This document shows positions 1-12,398 of a stretch of 64,000 nt of DNA, piece after piece. A program made the translations under genes and the position numbers. Every line of letters starts with the position of its first letter. Position 1 is the first letter of the stretch. The stretch comes from Gammaproteobacteria bacterium (GTDB lineage: Bacteria > Pseudomonadota > Gammaproteobacteria > SURF-13): contig JACPZD010000037.1 of the NCBI GenBank assembly GCA_016195665.1, positions 46,030 through 110,029 of the forward strand. The letters are read 5' to 3'. The notes beneath the pieces were generated by a model, which was given only the letters and a program-made list of their open reading frames with translations, was not told the origin of the DNA and did no database searches.

Positions 1-1
1 C

Positions 2-1246
2 TCACCCATCCACATGAAGATGAAGCTCAAGATGGAGCCTGAGCAGGTGCTGGAACAGGCGGTGAAGGCGGTACAACGCGCACGGCAATATACCGATGAC
101 GTGGAGTTTTCACCGGAAGACGCCGGCCGGTCCGAGATTGACTTTCTCTGCCGCGTATTAGAGGCGGTGATCGCCGCCGGCGCGCGCACCGTGAACATTC
201 CGGATACCGTGGGTTACAACCTCCCCCACCAGTTTGGCGCGTTGATTAAAACGCTACGTGAGCGCGTGCCCAACTCGGACAAGGCGGTATTCTCGGTCCA
301 TTGTCACAACGACCTCGGACTCGCGGTGGCCAATTCGCTCTCCGCAGTGTTGAACGGCGCGCGGCAGGTCGAGTGCACCATCAACGGTCTCGGCGAGCGT
401 GCCGGCAATGCCGCGTTGGAGGAGATCGTTATGGCCGTGCGCACACGGCGTGATCTATTCACCTGCGATACGAGTCTCGACACAACCCAAATCGTGCCGT
501 GCTCGCGCCTGGTATCCGGCATCACCGGTTTCGCCGTACAGCCCAACAAAGCCATCGTCGGCGCGAACGCCTTCGCCCATGAATCCGGCATTCATCAGGA
601 CGGCGTCCTCAAGCACCGCACGACCTACGAAATCATGCGTGCCGAGGACGTGGGCTGGATGACCAATCGCATGGTGCTCGGCAAGCACTCCGGACGCAAC
701 GCCTTCCGCACCCGTATGCAGGAGTTGGGAGTGGTCTTTGAAGCAGAGGAAGATCTCAATGAGGCCTTCGGGCGCTTCAAGGATCTGGCCGATAAAAAGC
801 ACGAAATCTACGACGAGGATTTGCAGGCGTTGGTGACCGACGCCCATCTCGAGGCGGAGAATGAGCGCATCAAGCTGGTGCTTCTTAAGGTGTGCTCGGA
901 GACCGGCGAAACTCCGCAAGCCGAACTCACCTTATGGGTAGACGGCGTAGAGCAACAGGCCACGGCTACGGGAGGAGGTCCGGTGGACGCCGCCTTCAAG
1001 GCGATTGAAAAGATCGTGAACAGCGGCGGAACCCTGCAACTCTACTCGGTGAACAACATCACCAGCGGCACGGACGCGCAGGGCGAGGTGACGGTGCGCG
1101 TGGAAAAGGGCGGCCGGATCGTGAATGGCCAGGGTTCGGATACCGACATCGTAATCGCCTCGGCCAAGGCTTATATCAATGCGATGAATAAGATCATCCA
1201 GCCCAGCGAGCGGGCCCACCCTCAGACGGCGGATCAACCGATATAG
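2..1246 (+). CDS. leuA: 2-isopropylmalate synthase, 3' part (start lies left of the window)
   Basis: Condenses acetyl-CoA with 2-oxoisovalerate, the first committed step of leucine synthesis. The frame is open from the first bases (it reads SPIH before the first ATG at 14), so about 100 N-terminal residues are missing compared with the usual 510-520. Visible are the metal-binding HCHNDLG motif and the GLGERAGNA segment of the HMGL-like TIM barrel, then the linker, then the C-terminal regulatory domain (roughly the last 130 residues) that binds leucine in this family. The sequence is otherwise intact. It is followed by a GTGGGCAC hairpin element. Identification is firm. Confidence 0.96.
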   Translation, partial: SPIHMKMKLKMEPEQVLEQAVKAVQRARQYTDDVEFSPEDAGRSEIDFLCRVLEAVIAAGARTVNIPDTVGYNLPHQFGALIKTLRERVPNSDKAVFSVHCHNDLGLAVANSLSAVLNGARQVECTINGLGERAGNAALEEIVMAVRTRRDLFTCDTSLDTTQIVPCSRLVSGITGFAVQPNKAIVGANAFAHESGIHQDGVLKHRTTYEIMRAEDVGWMTNRMVLGKHSGRNAFRTRMQELGVVFEAEEDLNEAFGRFKDLADKKHEIYDEDLQALVTDAHLEAENERIKLVLLKVCSETGETPQAELTLWVDGVEQQATATGGGPVDAAFKAIEKIVNSGGTLQLYSVNNITSGTDAQGEVTVRVEKGGRIVNGQGSDTDIVIASAKAYINAMNKIIQPSERAHPQTADQPI

Positions 1247-1264
1247 GCTCACTCACGCCAAGTT

Positions 1265-1345
1265 GGTAGGGTGGGCACGCTGCTTGTGCCCACATGCCAA
1301 CTGCATTTGATTCCGCGTGGGCACAAACAACGTGCCCACCCTACC
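1265..1345. repeat. Inverted-repeat element with GGTAGGGTGGGCACG ends
   Basis: Perfect 15-bp terminal inverted repeats (1265-1279 and 1331-1345), with an inner pair GTGCCCAC/GTGGGCAC, form a long hairpin. It sits between the convergent ends of leuA (+) and wrbA (-), so it could serve as a two-way terminator. Similar GTGGGCAC hairpins are common dispersed repeats in environmental bacteria; only one copy is in this window. Confidence 0.8.
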
Positions 1346-1349
1346 CCCA

Positions 1350-1964
<615 letters not shown>

Positions 1965-2030
1965 TCAGGCTGAATATACCATGATCTGATCGTTTTCTTC
2001 CATGCGGATTGCGCCGCAAGGTATAGCATC

Positions 2031-2333
2031 ATGAATCGCCGTCATTGTTTCAAGCTGGTTATCCTGCTAATAACCACAGTACTGGGCTGCGCGAGTATTC
2101 CTACTCAGGAGATGAGCGATGCGCGCCAGGCCGTGCAGGCGGCGCGCGACAGCGGCGCGGAAGTCTACGCCACCGAGGAACTCAATCAGGCGGTGGAGCT
2201 TTTGAACAAGGCCAAGAATGCGCTTGAAGAAGATGCCTATGAACGGGCACGCAGCGACGCCGTGGCGGCTAAGCAAGCGGCCGTAAAGGCGCGCTCTAAG
2301 TCCTTGGAGAAAAAGGCTCCTCAAAGTCCGTAA
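2031..2333 (+). CDS. Small alpha-helical lipoprotein, DUF4398-like
   Basis: A 100-residue protein with a lipoprotein signal peptide: basic MNRR start, hydrophobic stretch, and lipobox VLGC with the lipidated Cys at residue 20. The mature part is charged and Ala/Glu/Lys-rich with heptad-like spacing (ATEELNQAVELLNKAKNAL), as in DUF4398 lipoproteins. An AAGGT ribosome-binding site lies 9 bases before the ATG. Residue +2 is Ala, so outer-membrane sorting is expected. Function unknown; a periplasmic helical partner or spacer role is only a guess. Confidence 0.8.
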   Translation: MNRRHCFKLVILLITTVLGCASIPTQEMSDARQAVQAARDSGAEVYATEELNQAVELLNKAKNALEEDAYERARSDAVAAKQAAVKARSKSLEKKAPQSP

Positions 2334-2351
2334 ACGTCGCGCGCAGCGTGA

Positions 2352-4403
2352 TCAGCCTTGCGCCGGATATAGTTGCCGCTCGGCGTGTTCTTTGAAGAAT
2401 TCGGTGCAACGCTCCGTCTGTAGCGGGCGGCAGATATAATAGCCCTGCGCTTCATCGCACAGCAGCGATATCAGGCAATCCAACTCGTCCTGTGTCTCTA
2501 CACCTTCCGCAATCACTTCCAGTTTGAGACTGTGCGCCATCGCGATGATGGCGGAAGCAATGGCCGACTCATCCCGTCTGTCGGGACTGATGCTGGTGAC
2601 CAGGGAGCGATCAATTTTAATACGGTCAATGGGAAAACGTTTCAGGTAAACAAGGGTCGAGTATCCCGTGCCGAAATCGTCAATGGCTATACGCACGCCC
2701 AAATTGTGTAACTCCTGCAGGGTGTTTAAGGTATGCGAGGTATCGTCCATAAGCACGCCTTCGGTGATTTCCAGTTCCAGGTATTTCGGCTCCAAGCCAA
2801 CGTCCTGCAAGACCCGTATCACCAACTCCACAAAGTTGCCCTGCTTGACCTGATTCGCGGAGACATTCACGGCGACGCGCAATTTCGGCTGTCCCGATTT
2901 GTGCCATTCCTTTAGCTGTGCACAGGCTTTCTTGAGCACCCACTCGCCCAACGGGACTATCAGGCCGGACTCCACGGCAATGGAAATGAATCTGTCCGGC
3001 ATCAACAGGCCCAGATCGGGATGTTGCCAGCGCACCAGCGCTTCCACCGCGACTATATTGCCGCTCAGCAAATGCACTTCGGGCTGGTAGTGCAGCAGCA
3101 ACTCGCTGCGCTCTATGGCCCTGCGCAATCTGCTTTCAAGAGACAGCAGCTCTTGCGCGCGCTCGTTCATCGCGGGCATGAAGCGTTGATAGCGCGCGCG
3201 CCCCGCCTCCTTGGCGGCATACATAGCGATATCGGCGTGCTTCAACAGGGTATCTACGTCCTCCCCATCTTCCGGATAGATGCTGATCCCTATGCTGGGC
3301 GTGGCGTAGAGAACCTGCTTGTCGAGCTTGAACGGGCTGGACAGGGATTCGAGGATATGATCGGCCACCTGAACTGCGCCGCCGGGATCGTTGATTTCAG
3401 GTAGCACCAGAACAAACTCGTCACCGCCGCGCCTGGCCACGGTGTCGCCCGAGCGAACCGTGGTCAGCAAACGTTCTGCGACGGCTTGCAGCAGACGATC
3501 GCCCATGCCGTGGCCCAGCGAGTCGTTGACCGTTTTGAAGCGGTCCAGATCAATAAACAGTATTCCGATCTTGCCTTGCCTGCGTTGGGCATAGTTAAGC
3601 GCGCGGCTGAGCCTGTCCTGCAGCAGCATGCGGTTGGGCAGTCCGGTGAGAGTGTCGTGGTACGCCAGGTGCCATATCCGCTCTTCCGCGCGCTGCCGCT
3701 CGCTGATCTCGGTTTTAAGCTCCCGGTTAGCGGCTTCGACCTGATGTTTAAGCGACAGTTCTTGCGCGAGATTGGTGTTTTCGTACTTTGTCTTTATGTT
3801 ATCCACGATGCCCCGGTTAACGAGGAAAGATGAACTGGTGATGGCGCCCATGTACACCAACATTAATATACCGAGCGAGAGATGCTCCGCGTCACCCTCC
3901 AGAAAAAAACTCACGGTAAGTGGCAGCAGGCAGGGCAATAGAAATCCCAGATAGATGCTCCTGAATGCGGACAGCGGCACTACGGCCGCCGAAGCTACGC
4001 CCACCACAATCAGGATGGCGATAACCTCATATACAGGCTTGTGATCGTGGAGCAAGGCGAGTCCCAGCAGACCCCATGCGAGACCCGCCAAGGTACTGCC
4101 TGCCGCGAAGAGCCTGGCCCAGTAAACGGCGCGAGAGGGAGGCGGGGCGGCACGATAATAATTTTTAGTCAGTAAGACCCTACCTGCGGCAATCAGTGCG
4201 ATCACTAACAGTAGGTACAATACGGTGGTATCGAGCGGCCTCCACAATACCGCGGAGAGGCTTAACACCACACCTATCGTCAACAGGGCAGTGGGAATGG
4301 ACAGCCGATAGAGTACCTGTACTCGTTCCGCAAAAATCTGCTGAGCATCCACAGAAGGACGCTCCGTTAGCCCTGCCGTATCGTTTTTAGGAAACCTTAT
4401 CAA
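2352..4403 (-). CDS. Membrane-bound GGDEF-EAL cyclic-di-GMP turnover protein
   Basis: A 683-residue protein. Residues 1-210 hold about five hydrophobic segments forming a membrane sensor of unknown ligand. A short coiled linker follows, then a GGDEF domain (intact RRGGDEFVL, so probable diguanylate cyclase activity), then an EAL domain (VEALVRWQHP, with the IDDFGTGYSTLVYL and IAEGVE motifs needed for phosphodiesterase activity). Both halves look catalytically competent; which dominates cannot be told. Its ATG overlaps the hda stop by 4 bases, making it the last gene of pgsA-perM-hda. That is an unusual partner for a replication regulator and may be only co-transcription. Confidence 0.94.
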   Translation of the reverse strand: MIRFPKNDTAGLTERPSVDAQQIFAERVQVLYRLSIPTALLTIGVVLSLSAVLWRPLDTTVLYLLLVIALIAAGRVLLTKNYYRAAPPPSRAVYWARLFAAGSTLAGLAWGLLGLALLHDHKPVYEVIAILIVVGVASAAVVPLSAFRSIYLGFLLPCLLPLTVSFFLEGDAEHLSLGILMLVYMGAITSSSFLVNRGIVDNIKTKYENTNLAQELSLKHQVEAANRELKTEISERQRAEERIWHLAYHDTLTGLPNRMLLQDRLSRALNYAQRRQGKIGILFIDLDRFKTVNDSLGHGMGDRLLQAVAERLLTTVRSGDTVARRGGDEFVLVLPEINDPGGAVQVADHILESLSSPFKLDKQVLYATPSIGISIYPEDGEDVDTLLKHADIAMYAAKEAGRARYQRFMPAMNERAQELLSLESRLRRAIERSELLLHYQPEVHLLSGNIVAVEALVRWQHPDLGLLMPDRFISIAVESGLIVPLGEWVLKKACAQLKEWHKSGQPKLRVAVNVSANQVKQGNFVELVIRVLQDVGLEPKYLELEITEGVLMDDTSHTLNTLQELHNLGVRIAIDDFGTGYSTLVYLKRFPIDRIKIDRSLVTSISPDRRDESAIASAIIAMAHSLKLEVIAEGVETQDELDCLISLLCDEAQGYYICRPLQTERCTEFFKEHAERQLYPAQG

Positions 4404-5113
4404 GACATTACCTGCTTAATGAGCTCGCGCACGAAGGGTATTGTCAGTTTGCGCTGCTGGGCCAGTGAACCGATATCCAGGTGCTGCAACAACTCAAACA
4501 GCTTCGGCATGGCGCGCGGCCAGTGGTGGAGTAAATAGCGGCCCACCTCTTCGGGTAAATCCATGCCGCGGCTGCGGGCGCGCAACTGGAGGGCGCGCAA
4601 TTTATTTTCATCATTGAGGGGGTGAAGTTGAAATATCAAACCCCAGCTCAGGCGCGAACTGAGATCGCGCAATGCAAGTCCGAGTTCCGCGGGCGCAGCG
4701 TTCCCCGTCACCCGCAGATGCGCCCCGCTGTCACGGATACGATTGTAGAGATGCAACAGTCCGGTCTCCCACTCCGGCCGCCCCGCTATCGCCTGGATAT
4801 CATCTATACATACCACGTCGAGATGCTCCAAACTTTCGAGCACGGCGGGGGAAATCGTGTCCGCCTCCGCCAATGGCAGGTAGGCCGCGGTGGTATGCTG
4901 GTCAGCGGCGTGCTGACAAGACGCATGAAGCAAGTGCGTCTTCCCCATCCCGGCGGCGCCCCATAGATAAACGAAACGCTCATTGCTGTGTATCAGCCCC
5001 TGCAAGGTCTGCACGGCTTCCAGGTTGCGGCCCGCGACGAAATTGGCGAAGCAGGCCCCATCGGGCAGCGCAACGGGCAAGGGTAGCTGCACCGGAGACA
5101 TCGTCCTGCTCAC
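4400..5113 (-). CDS. hda: Hda, DnaA regulatory inactivator
   Basis: A 237-residue AAA+ protein homologous to DnaA domain III. With the DNA-loaded sliding clamp, Hda stimulates ATP hydrolysis by DnaA and prevents re-initiation. The clamp-binding peptide QLPLPV is at residues 9-14; Walker A is WGAAGMGKTHLL, Walker B is VVCIDDIQAI, and the sensor regions follow. It lacks the DnaA DNA-binding domain, which separates it from DnaA. Both ends overlap neighbours by 4 bases (perM upstream, GGDEF-EAL downstream), indicating translational coupling. Length is normal. Confidence 0.95.
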   Translation of the reverse strand: MSRTMSPVQLPLPVALPDGACFANFVAGRNLEAVQTLQGLIHSNERFVYLWGAAGMGKTHLLHASCQHAADQHTTAAYLPLAEADTISPAVLESLEHLDVVCIDDIQAIAGRPEWETGLLHLYNRIRDSGAHLRVTGNAAPAELGLALRDLSSRLSWGLIFQLHPLNDENKLRALQLRARSRGMDLPEEVGRYLLHHWPRAMPKLFELLQHLDIGSLAQQRKLTIPFVRELIKQVMS

Positions 5114-6174
5114 TCCGGTGGCGTGGCGCCGTATAAGCGGCTGCTCAGATAGCGCTCATGCGCGTGACGTAATAGCACCATGATGACGGCGGCGGCGGGC
5201 AGCGCCAGCAATACGCCGAAAAATCCGAACAACTGGCCGCCCGCCAGCACGGCGAAGATCACCGCCACGGGATGCAGGCCGATGCGCCCGCCGATCAGCC
5301 AGGGCGACAACACCAGACCCTCGGCGAGCTGCCCGATGATAAATACTATGACGATAGGAAGCAGATGCACCACATCGTGATATTGCACAATGGCCGCAAC
5401 GCCCGCCGCGAGCAGTCCTATGATGAATCCCAGATAAGGGACAAAGCTCAGCAGACCCGCGATCATGCCTATGAGCAGAGCGAGATCGAGACCGGCGAGC
5501 CACAAACCCACCGAATAGATCACGCCTAATCCGAACATCACCAGGAGCTGGCCGCGCAGAAAAGCCCCCAACACTTCATCACTCTGCCTTGCCAGACGCA
5601 CCGCCACTGGCTCGATGTTGAGCGGCAACAGTTCCCTGATGCGCGCCATCAGAATATCCCAGTCTCGCAGGAGGTAAAATGTCACCACCGGGATGAGCAG
5701 CAGGTTGACAAGCCCCGCCAGAAACGCCAGGCCGGAGTGCGACAGCGAGGTCAATACACCGGCCGCCAGGCCACCCGCCTTCTGCCAGTTCTTGGCGAGT
5801 GTCTGTTGCAGCACACTGAGATCAAGATTCGTCTGCTCCAAGCCAAAACGCGCCAGCAGCCATGGCAGCGCGGTGTTTTGCAGCCAATCCAGATAACCCG
5901 GGAGTTTGCCGATGAACAGGGTGATCTGCCGCTCCAGCATGGGAACAAAGATCAGCAGCAGGAGCACGATCATTACGAGTAATGCGGTGAAGACGATGGC
6001 CGTGGCGAGCCCTCGGGATAGTTTGTACGTTTCCAGCCTGTCCACCCAGGGGTCCACCAGATAGGCGAGCAGCGCCGCGACAAAAAACGGCGTCAACACC
6101 GGCGCGAGCAGATACAGCAAACCCGCGGCGATAACGATGGGCAGCAGCAACAGCCATTTGTTGGAATCGGTCAC
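5110..6174 (-). CDS. perM: AI-2E/PerM family membrane transporter
   Basis: A polytopic inner-membrane protein of about 354 residues with seven to eight hydrophobic helices, of the AI-2E/PerM family. Family members are linked to autoinducer export or to Na+/H+ exchange; the substrate here is unknown. I place the start at the GTG at 6174 (VTDSNKWLLLLP) because it overlaps the pgsA stop by 4 bases (GTGA), like the other junctions of this operon. A longer frame to an ATG at 6219 would overlap pgsA by 49 bases. PerM commonly lies beside hda in gammaproteobacteria. Confidence 0.88.
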   Translation of the reverse strand: MTDSNKWLLLLPIVIAAGLLYLLAPVLTPFFVAALLAYLVDPWVDRLETYKLSRGLATAIVFTALLVMIVLLLLIFVPMLERQITLFIGKLPGYLDWLQNTALPWLLARFGLEQTNLDLSVLQQTLAKNWQKAGGLAAGVLTSLSHSGLAFLAGLVNLLLIPVVTFYLLRDWDILMARIRELLPLNIEPVAVRLARQSDEVLGAFLRGQLLVMFGLGVIYSVGLWLAGLDLALLIGMIAGLLSFVPYLGFIIGLLAAGVAAIVQYHDVVHLLPIVIVFIIGQLAEGLVLSPWLIGGRIGLHPVAVIFAVLAGGQLFGFFGVLLALPAAAVIMVLLRHAHERYLSSRLYGATPPE

Positions 6175-6728
6175 TGGGGGCGCCTCTTCGCCCGCAGGGC
6201 ACGCACACCCCATGTCCACACGTAGCTTAGCCCGCTCAACAGCGTGGTGACCAGCACCAGATAGACGAGCGCGGCGACCAACCAGGCGGGAAGGATTAAC
6301 ACGCTATGAGTCACTAACATGGCGAGTATCAACACGATCTGCGCGAGGGTATTGAGCTTGCTCAGCAGGCTGGGTTCGAGCTCATAACTGCCGATGAGAT
6401 AATGATACGCCACACCGCCGGCCACGATCACCAAGTCCCTGCCCACCACCGCCATCACCAGCCACAGCGGGATCTCGCCCAGCCAGCCCAGGACGAGATA
6501 GGCGCTGACCAGTAACAGCTTATCGGCAAGCGGGTCCAGGATGGAGCCTAGGCGGCTGCCCCACCCGTAGCGCTTTGCGAGATAACCGTCCAAGGCGTCG
6601 CTGACCCCGGCCACGGCGAACAACACGAGCGCCGCGCCATAGTACTCGTTCAGCAGCAGCACCACCATCGGCGGCACGAGCAGTATGCGACCAAGACTGA
6701 TGGCATTGGGAATATTGCTAGCTTGCAT
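6171..6728 (-). CDS. pgsA: CDP-diacylglycerol--glycerol-3-phosphate phosphatidyltransferase (PgsA family)
   Basis: A 185-residue CDP-alcohol phosphatidyltransferase with four to six membrane helices. It would make phosphatidylglycerol phosphate, the precursor of phosphatidylglycerol. The signature DG-x2-A(R)-x8-G-x3-D-x3-D is present (DGYLAK, then GSILDPLADK), but the usual Arg after Ala is Lys. All four Asp residues and the Gly are kept, so activity is likely. It is the first gene of the operon running into perM, and pgpA, the next step of the pathway, is elsewhere in the window (37176). A close paralogue acting on another alcohol cannot be fully excluded. Confidence 0.88.
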   Translation of the reverse strand: MQASNIPNAISLGRILLVPPMVVLLLNEYYGAALVLFAVAGVSDALDGYLAKRYGWGSRLGSILDPLADKLLLVSAYLVLGWLGEIPLWLVMAVVGRDLVIVAGGVAYHYLIGSYELEPSLLSKLNTLAQIVLILAMLVTHSVLILPAWLVAALVYLVLVTTLLSGLSYVWTWGVRALRAKRRPQ

Positions 6729-6879
6729 AGATACTCAGCGACTACGCTGTCTACCCCCTTAATTCCAAGACTGCACGCTATGCGAGGACGGCTTGCAAGT
6801 CAACAGGAAGGGTTCCGTTGCTCAGTTTGCAGTCGTCGCAACACCCCTATACCATAACACTCTTTGATCCGGAGCCCTT

Positions 6880-7950
6880 GTGAAGAAACGCCCCCCCCTT
6901 CGCCCCCCACAGGACACTCCTGCGCTCAGTTACCGCGACGCGGGGGTGGACATTGACGCCGGCCATCGCCTGGTCGAACGGATCAAGCCGATTGCGGCCC
7001 GCACCCGCCGTCCGGGTATCTTAGCCGGAATCGGGGGCTTTGGGGCCTTGTTCGAGCTGCCGCCGGGCTACCGCGAGCCGGTGCTGGTGTCGGGCGCCGA
7101 CGGTGTGGGGACTAAATTGAAGCTGGCCCTGGAGATGGGCCAGCACGACACCATCGGCATAGATCTCGTCGCCATGTGTGTCAACGACGTGGTCGTGCAG
7201 GGCGCCGAACCGCTGTTTTTTCTTGATTACTATGCAACCGGACGGCTTGATGTGGAAGTGGCCACGGCGGTCATCGAAGGCATCGGTCAGGGCTGCGAAC
7301 TGGCCGGCGCAGCGCTGGTCGGCGGCGAAACCGCCGAGATGCCCGGCCTGTATCATGGCGGTGATTACGATCTGGCCGGCTTTTGCGTCGGCATCGTCGA
7401 AAAATCACGCATCATCACCGGAGACTGGGTAGCCCCCGGCGATGCGCTGATCGGCATCGCCTCCTCCGGGCCGCACTCGAACGGTTATTCGCTGATACGC
7501 AAAATTATCGAAGCCTCAGGCGCGAATCTTGCGCAAGACTTCCACGGCCGGAGCCTCGGCGAAACGTTGCTGGCACCGACCCGTATCTACGTAAAACCCC
7601 TGCTCAAATTATTCGAGAAGGTGAAGGTGCATGCCCTGGCGCACATCACCGGCGGCGGCGTTTCCGAAAATCTGCCGCGCGTGATGCCGGAAAACACCTG
7701 CGCCCTGGTGGATACCTCAAGCTGGCCGCGTCCGCCAATCTTCACCTGGCTGGAACAACAGGGCCGGGTGACGGCCGAGGAGATGTACCGCACCTTTAAC
7801 TGCGGCATCGGGATGGTGGTGTGCGTGGCGGAAGAGGATGCGGAACAGGCCTTGGAATTGCTGGAGGCTGAAGGCGAAACCGCCTGGCGCATCGGCCAGA
7901 TCGCGGCAGCGAAACGGAGCGGCCCCGCCCACGTCCTGTTCCGAGCGTGA
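6880..7950 (+). CDS. purM: Phosphoribosylformylglycinamidine cyclo-ligase (AIR synthetase)
   Basis: A 356-residue enzyme for the ATP-dependent closure of the imidazole ring in purine synthesis. The N-terminal [13 protein letters not shown] motif, the [16 protein letters not shown]-grasp-like segment, and [10 protein letters not shown] are all present. The start is a GTG at 6880, giving a basic extension of about 16 residues ([11 protein letters not shown]) before the conserved core. purN follows with a 4-base overlap, the usual pair. It is divergent from pgsA across a 151-base spacer that should hold both promoters. Confidence 0.97.
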   Translation: MKKRPPLRPPQDTPALSYRDAGVDIDAGHRLVERIKPIAARTRRPGILAGIGGFGALFELPPGYREPVLVSGADGVGTKLKLALEMGQHDTIGIDLVAMCVNDVVVQGAEPLFFLDYYATGRLDVEVATAVIEGIGQGCELAGAALVGGETAEMPGLYHGGDYDLAGFCVGIVEKSRIITGDWVAPGDALIGIASSGPHSNGYSLIRKIIEASGANLAQDFHGRSLGETLLAPTRIYVKPLLKLFEKVKVHALAHITGGGVSENLPRVMPENTCALVDTSSWPRPPIFTWLEQQGRVTAEEMYRTFNCGIGMVVCVAEEDAEQALELLEAEGETAWRIGQIAAAKRSGPAHVLFRA

Positions 7951-8621
7951 AAATGACCGCGATGCCCTGTGTGATTCTCATCTCCGGGCGTGGGAGCAAC
8001 CTCCAGGCCATCGTGCACGAAGTGGTTGCAGGCAGGCTACCGCTCGAGATCCGCGCGGTCATCAGCAATCGTCCCGAGGTTTCGGGCCTGGATCTGGCTC
8101 ACCGCGCCGGCCTGGTCACTCAGGTGCTCGATCATGCCCAGTTTACCGATCGTGAAACCTACGATGCGGCCTTGCTGACCCTGATAGACAGTTACCAGCC
8201 TCAATTGGTCATACTGGCCGGATTCATGCGCATCTTGACGGCGCGCTTTGTCCGGCATTACCGGGGGCGCCTGCTCAATATCCATCCCTCACTGCTGCCC
8301 GATTTTCCGGGGCTGGACACCCATCGCCGCGCCCTGGCCGCCGGTGCGGTCGAGCATGGCGCGAGCGTGCACTTCATCACCGAGGCGGTGGACGGCGGTC
8401 CGGTCATCCTGCAGGCCCGCGTCAAGGTGCTGCCGCATGACAACGCCAAGACGCTCGCCGCGCGGGTGCTTGCCGAGGAGCACCGCATCTACCCGCAGGC
8501 GTTACGCTGGTTCGCCGAGAAACGCCTGTGCCTGGAACAACGCGGCGGTCGCGACTGCGCGGTGTTGGACGGTGAGCCCCTGGAGATTTCCGAACACTTG
8601 CCACTCAGCGATGTCGAATAA
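7947..8621 (+). CDS. purN: Phosphoribosylglycinamide formyltransferase 1
   Basis: Transfers a formyl group from 10-formyl-tetrahydrofolate to GAR in purine synthesis. The early phosphate loop [12 protein letters not shown], the catalytic [16 protein letters not shown] (His acts with a later Asp) and the [17 protein letters not shown] block are complete. I use the GTG at 7947 because it overlaps the purM stop (GTGA); ATGs at 7953 and 7962 are alternatives. Length (224 or slightly less) is normal. purU at 56044 carries the related hydrolase domain that supplies formate. Confidence 0.96.
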   Translation: MKMTAMPCVILISGRGSNLQAIVHEVVAGRLPLEIRAVISNRPEVSGLDLAHRAGLVTQVLDHAQFTDRETYDAALLTLIDSYQPQLVILAGFMRILTARFVRHYRGRLLNIHPSLLPDFPGLDTHRRALAAGAVEHGASVHFITEAVDGGPVILQARVKVLPHDNAKTLAARVLAEEHRIYPQALRWFAEKRLCLEQRGGRDCAVLDGEPLEISEHLPLSDVE

Positions 8622-8623
8622 GA

Positions 8624-9334
8624 ATGGGTAAACATTCTCTCGGTGCGGTGGTGTTGTATCTTATCGGCACTTGTAGCGCGGCGGCCGCGCCGCAAGCCTT
8701 TACCGCGCAGTACACCGTCAACAAGGGCGGGATTCCCATCGGGGAGATGACACGCACACTGAACCAGCAGGCCGGCGGCCGGTACAACTACGAATCAGTC
8801 ACCACGGCAAGCAGATTATTGAGCCTGCTGGTGAAGGATAAAATCATCGAGCAGAGTCTGTGGGATTACCACGACGGCGCGATCCGCGCACTCGAATACC
8901 GCTACGAAAAAAGCGGCGGCAAGACACCAAAAAAAGTTCAGCTCATTTTCGACTGGGATCAACGGCTGGTCAAAAACGCCCTGGACGGCGAAACACGGGC
9001 CATGCCCGTGGCTAAGGGGCTGACCGACATCCTGCTCTATCAACTGGTCCTGATGATGGATTTGAAGGATGGAAAAAAACCGCTCGAATACCCCATCGCG
9101 GACAAACACAAATTCAAGACCTACCGCTTCGACATCACCGGTGAAGAAACGCTGGACACGCCGCTAGGCAAGCTCAAGACCGTCAAGGTGCAGCGTGTGC
9201 CCGGGCCGGACAAGAAGACCACCCTGATCTGGTGTGCGCCGAGTCTCGACTATCTGCCGGTGCGGATTGAACAGGACGAGCAGGACGACGGCGAATTCAG
9301 CATGGTAATCAAATCCGTCGAGGGGCTGCGTTAA
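8624..9334 (+). CDS. Exported DUF3108-family protein
   Basis: A 236-residue protein with a Sec signal peptide (VVLYLIGTCSAAAAPQA, cleavage probably after the Ala run near residue 22). The mature part is beta-rich, with the YTVNKGGIPIGEMTRTL opening typical of DUF3108 periplasmic or outer-membrane proteins. It follows purN by 2 bases, an arrangement common in gammaproteobacteria. No catalytic residues are evident and the function of the family is unknown. Confidence 0.82.
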   Translation: MGKHSLGAVVLYLIGTCSAAAAPQAFTAQYTVNKGGIPIGEMTRTLNQQAGGRYNYESVTTASRLLSLLVKDKIIEQSLWDYHDGAIRALEYRYEKSGGKTPKKVQLIFDWDQRLVKNALDGETRAMPVAKGLTDILLYQLVLMMDLKDGKKPLEYPIADKHKFKTYRFDITGEETLDTPLGKLKTVKVQRVPGPDKKTTLIWCAPSLDYLPVRIEQDEQDDGEFSMVIKSVEGLR

Positions 9335-9368
9335 ACCTAAAAGCATCTATCTAACCGCCCAGAGCCGA

Positions 9369-9641
9369 CAGAAAAATACCCAGATAAATATAATTTACCG
9401 CAGAGGACGCAGAGGAACACAAGAAAAATACTATTTACGATCAAGGATGCAAAGGAATAACATTAAAAAGGTTTTGTTTCTCCGCGTCCTCTGCGGTGAA
9501 CAGAAAAATACCCAGATAAATATAATTTACCGCAGAGGACGCAGAGGACGCAGAGGAACACAAGAAAAATACTATTTACGATCAAGGATGCAAAGGAATA
9601 ACATTAAAAAGGTTTTGTTTCTCCGCGTCCTCTGCGGTGAA
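9369..9641. repeat. Tandem duplication of a CCGCAGAGGACGCAGAG inverted-repeat element
   Basis: This fills the 330-base gap between the DUF3108 gene and purA. Unit 1 (9369-9500, 132 bases) and unit 2 (9501-9641, 141 bases) are near-identical. Unit 2 differs mainly by a 9-base extra ACGCAGAGG, which is itself a microrepeat expansion. Each unit starts with ACCGCAGAGGACGCAGAGG and ends with its inverse CCTCTGCGGT, so each can form a long hairpin. A short open frame across the units is a by-product of the repeat. Related elements are at 14622, 19311, 25832 and 33382. Confidence 0.93.
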
Positions 9642-9664
9642 TCGTTGTTTTGAATAAGAATTAC

Positions 9665-12150
<2,486 letters not shown>

Positions 12151-12195
12151 GGGATTTTTTATCGTTGCGCAGGTTCAATCCTTAACTGCCTACAA

Positions 12196-12384
12196 TTAAT
12201 TCTTGAGTACATACAGCAACGCCACACCGAGCGCCATACTGATGAGTCCACCGACGCGCAGGGTGAGATTGTCCATCTGGCCGATCAGCGCGACGGCTCT
12301 GCGAAAATCCGCCGGACTCAGAAAGGGCAACACGCCTTCCACGACCAGGACGAGCGCGACGGCGGTGAGTAGCTCATCCCACAT
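12196..12384 (-). CDS. DUF2065 (YjeT-like) small membrane protein
   Basis: A 62-residue protein with two hydrophobic helices (LLTAVALVLVVEGVLPFL and the C-terminal GLISMALGVALLYVL) and a short charged loop (SPADFRRA). It matches the DUF2065/YjeT family, which almost always lies just after hflC. Function unknown; the position suggests a link to the HflKC membrane complex. Spacing to hflC is 14 bases. Confidence 0.88.
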   Translation of the reverse strand: MWDELLTAVALVLVVEGVLPFLSPADFRRAVALIGQMDNLTLRVGGLISMALGVALLYVLKN

Positions 12385-12398
12385 TGACGGCGGCCGGC

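Noticed and set aside
9369..9641. Repeat array considered as a CRISPR
   Set aside because: There are only two long units with no short regular repeat and unique spacer pattern, and no cas genes.
9447..9653. A 68-codon frame with a duplicated peptide
   Set aside because: It lies wholly in the tandem repeat and its internal duplication only mirrors the DNA repeat.
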